7,160 nucleotides of DNA from Pseudomonadota bacterium (GTDB lineage: Bacteria > Pseudomonadota > Gammaproteobacteria > Steroidobacterales > Steroidobacteraceae). This document shows, in pieces, positions 5,395 to 7,160 of the stretch. The stretch lies in NCBI GenBank assembly GCA_003242495.1, contig QGUO01000177.1, positions 1-7,160 on the forward strand, given 5' to 3'. A model generated the notes under the pieces. That model saw nothing but the letters and a program-made list of their open reading frames with translations. It did not search any database and was not told where the DNA came from. Both the position numbers and the translations under genes were made by a program. The number at the start of each line of letters is the position of its first letter. The stretch's first letter is position 1.

Positions 5395-5412
5395 CTAAGG
5401 ACGGTGCTAGCG

Positions 5413-6054
5413 ATGAAACTCTACACTCTGTTCCGCAGCTCGGCGGCCTATCGGGTGCGAATTGCACTCAATTTGAAGGGGTTGAGTTACGAGTCCGTCG
5501 GTGTTGCGCTTGCAAAGGGTGAGCATCGCACCGCCGAATATGCCGCCATCAATCCCCAGCAGCTGATCCCGGCGCTGGTGGCCGACGGCACCGTGCTCAA
5601 CCAGTCCCTGGCCATCATCGAGTATCTCGACGAGATCTACCCGGACCGGCCGCTGCTGCCGCCCGATCCACTCGGCAGGGCGCGGGTACGCTCGATGGCG
5701 CTCGCCATAGCCTGCGACATACACCCGCTCAACAACTTGCGCGTGCTGAATTATCTGCGCACGCGACTGCGGCAACACGAGGCAGGGGTGAACGCCTGGT
5801 ACCGGCATTGGATTGCCGAGGGCTTTGCCGGGCTGGAGAAGCAGGTGCGCGAGTACTCGATCGGGCAGCGCTATTGCTACGGCGACGACGTCTCACTCGC
5901 GGACATCTGCCTGGTACCGCAGATCTACAACGCGCGCCGCTTCGAATGCGACCTCGGCCCCTACCCCACACTCGTCGCCATCAGCACACACCTGGAATCG
6001 CTCGCGCCGTTCGCGGCGGCACGTCCGGAGGCACAACCCGACGCGCCGGCCTGA
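5413..6054 (+). CDS. maiA: Zeta-class glutathione S-transferase, probable maleylacetoacetate isomerase
   Basis: The product is 213 residues, normal for the family. It has the N-terminal thioredoxin-fold GSH site, with the zeta signature RSSAAYRVRIAL (8-19), cis-Pro segment NPQQLIPAL (47-55) and GSH-binding QSLAIIEYL (64-72). The helical C-terminal domain contains the zeta-typical CDIHPLNNLRVLNYL (101-115) and GDDVSLADICLVPQIYNARRF (157-177). MaiA converts 4-maleylacetoacetate to 4-fumarylacetoacetate in tyrosine/homogentisate breakdown, using glutathione; a maleylpyruvate isomerase is the main alternative. The Cys of the eukaryotic SSC motif is Ala11 here, a change also seen in bacterial members, where the neighbouring Ser residues activate GSH. 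The usual partners hmgA and fahA are not in the window. TAAGGA (5396-5401) precedes the ATG by eleven bases. Confidence 0.88.
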   Translation: MKLYTLFRSSAAYRVRIALNLKGLSYESVGVALAKGEHRTAEYAAINPQQLIPALVADGTVLNQSLAIIEYLDEIYPDRPLLPPDPLGRARVRSMALAIACDIHPLNNLRVLNYLRTRLRQHEAGVNAWYRHWIAEGFAGLEKQVREYSIGQRYCYGDDVSLADICLVPQIYNARRFECDLGPYPTLVAISTHLESLAPFAAARPEAQPDAPA

Positions 6055-6071
6055 CGCCCGCTGCGCGGGCG
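6055..6071 (+). terminator. GC hairpin directly after the maiA stop codon
   Basis: CGCCCGC (6055-6061) and GCGGGCG (6065-6071) form a perfect 7-bp stem with a TGC loop, starting at the base after the maiA TGA. There is no T tract, so it is not a canonical intrinsic terminator; it may stabilise the mRNA 3' end or act with Rho. Confidence 0.35.
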
Positions 6072-6177
6072 ATCCGGGCAGGCGCACAGACGGCTCGGGG
6101 GTGCGCCGGGCGCGCCCGTCCCCTGGGGCATGCGGCGTGACCCCGTGCGGGCCTAGCCCCGAAGCCGGCAGCCAGAT

Positions 6178-6212
6178 CCGCCGCCAGGGGAGCGCTGCTT
6201 CATTGGCGGCGG
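6178..6212. terminator. Inverted repeat in the gap between convergent genes
   Basis: CCGCCGCCA (6178-6186) and TGGCGGCGG (6204-6212) form a 9-bp stem around a 17-nt loop, midway between the maiA and dehydrogenase stop codons. The position suits a shared transcription end point, but neither side has a T tract. The rest of 6055-6298 shows no gene. Confidence 0.3.
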
Positions 6213-6298
6213 CGGACCCGAACGCCCGTGACGCGCCAAGGCTCACCTGGGCAGAGGCCGGCCCCCTCCCTTGGCAGGGCGCGTCCCGGGCGGACGGC

Positions 6299-7160
6299 TC
6301 AGGGCTGGTAGTCCGCGAACTTCTTGCCTTCTTTCGCGAGCTTCTCGAGCAGCGCGGCAGGCTTCCAGTAGTGACCGTGGCGCGCGTGCAGCTCGACGAT
6401 GCGCTCGTAGACGTTCTTCAGGCCCAGCGAGTCGGCGTAGAACATCGGGCCGCCGCGGAAACGCGGGAACCCGTACCCGGTCGCCCAGATGACGTCGATG
6501 TCGCTGGCACGATAGGCGATGCCCTCCTCGAGGATGCGCGCGCCCTCGTTGATGAGCTGGTACACGCAGCGCACTTCCACTTCCTCGTCGCTCAGGGTGC
6601 GCCGCTCGATGCCCAGCTCCTTGGCCAGGCGCTCGATCACGGCGTCGGTCTCGGGGTCGTGAATGGGCGTGCGATCACCGGGCTCGTAGCGGTAGAAGCC
6701 CTTGCCCGTCTTCTGTCCGTAGCGGCCCATGCGCGCCAGCTCGTCGACCACCTCGTGGTAGGGACGCGGCTTGCCGTCGCGCACGCCCGGCGCCTCGCGC
6801 GCCTTGAACGAGATGTCGTTGCCGCCCATGTCGTTGACCTTCCACGGCCCCATGGCAAAGCCGAACTTCTCGATCACGCGGTCGATCTGCTCGATGGTGG
6901 CGCCCTCGAGCAGCATCTGGTCGGCCTCGCGGAAGTAGCCTTCGAGCATCATGCGGTTGCCGACGAAGCCGTAGCACACGCCCACCACCACGCCGACCTT
7001 CTTGAGCTTCTTGGCGAGCGCCACGCCGGTGGCGAGCGCTTCCTGCGACGTCTTGTCGCCGCGCACGATCTCGAGCAGGCGCATCACGTTCGCCGGGCTG
7101 AAGAAGTGCAGGCCGATGACGTCCTCCGGACGGCTGGTGGTCGCGGCGATGACGTTGATG
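6299..7160 (-). CDS. 3-hydroxyacyl-CoA dehydrogenase, FadB/FadJ type, C-terminal part (5' end outside window)
   Basis: The gene enters from the right edge; 286 C-terminal residues are visible. The first visible residues are the end of the NAD-binding domain: INVIAATTSRPEDVIGLHFF, with the catalytic His (visible residue 18) and, after SPANVM, the catalytic Glu in RLLEIVRG (residue 30). Next comes the first C-terminal 3HCDH domain (GFVGNRM, then FGFAMGPWKVNDMGG), an insert with RYGQKTGKGFYRYEPGDR, and the second 3HCDH domain (VYQLINEGARILEEGIAY, then the WATGYGFPRFRGGPMFYAD block). This is the tandem layout of multifunctional beta-oxidation proteins, which oxidise 3-hydroxyacyl-CoA with NAD and often carry an N-terminal enoyl-CoA hydratase. 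Whether that hydratase part exists here cannot be seen. The stop is at 6301-6299. It converges on maiA across a 244-bp gap. A GTG at 7087 is internal, not the start. Confidence 0.93.
   Translation of the reverse strand, partial: INVIAATTSRPEDVIGLHFFSPANVMRLLEIVRGDKTSQEALATGVALAKKLKKVGVVVGVCYGFVGNRMMLEGYFREADQMLLEGATIEQIDRVIEKFGFAMGPWKVNDMGGNDISFKAREAPGVRDGKPRPYHEVVDELARMGRYGQKTGKGFYRYEPGDRTPIHDPETDAVIERLAKELGIERRTLSDEEVEVRCVYQLINEGARILEEGIAYRASDIDVIWATGYGFPRFRGGPMFYADSLGLKNVYERIVELHARHGHYWKPAALLEKLAKEGKKFADYQP

Noticed and set aside
5104..5412. Extended maiA start at 5104
   Set aside because: The extension is Arg/Pro-rich, lies over the lipoprotein gene in another frame, and has no GST features; ATG 5413 begins the conserved fold.
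1..7160. Mobile element, phage, CRISPR or defence-system content
   Set aside because: No transposase, integrase, repeat-spacer array, nuclease or toxin-antitoxin signature was seen on either strand; all recognised genes are ordinary chromosomal types.

Overview
The window is GC-rich, densely coded bacterial chromosome. Gene content (zeta-class GST/maleylacetoacetate isomerase, a multifunctional-type 3-hydroxyacyl-CoA dehydrogenase, a CHASE3/HisKA_3 kinase with a NarL-type regulator, host-attachment, BON and CsbD proteins) fits a Gammaproteobacterium or Betaproteobacterium. I cannot place it at genus level from sequence alone. Nothing suggests a phage, IS element, CRISPR array, tRNA or rRNA.

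Layout. Positions 1-311 carry no gene I can establish, only a short tandem repeat, a GC hairpin and a possible start of a leftward gene running off the left edge. A rightward stress-type cassette follows: a host-attachment (AtsA-like) protein at 312-755, a BON-domain protein with a long Tyr/Arg/Gly/Glu-rich N-terminal region at 778-1635, and a CsbD-family small protein at 1692-1898. Converging on it is a leftward signalling cluster, read from right to left: a membrane CHASE3 histidine kinase (4889-3414), a small Fis/NtrC-type helix-turn-helix ORF that is broken in the middle of its HTH (about 3306-3116), a NarL/LuxR-family response regulator (3060-2371), and a stand-alone receiver (2417-1941) whose 5' end overlaps the regulator gene by 47 bp.

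Divergent from the kinase are a small lipoprotein gene (5079-5324) and a maiA-like zeta GST gene (5413-6054), both rightward. A leftward, 5'-truncated 3-hydroxyacyl-CoA dehydrogenase gene (6299-7160, continuing beyond the window) converges on maiA.

How the genes may work together (inference). The kinase senses through a periplasmic CHASE3 domain and phosphorylates the NarL-type regulator. The stand-alone receiver could act as a second phosphate acceptor or sink. The convergent stress cassette is a natural candidate target, but no operator site was identified. The most notable anomaly is the Fis-type HTH fragment: its reading frame ends at the turn of the HTH, and the missing recognition helix is intact in another frame directly downstream. 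This looks like a 4-nt deletion in an orphan NtrC-type DNA-binding gene. The left and right metabolic parts otherwise look ordinary.
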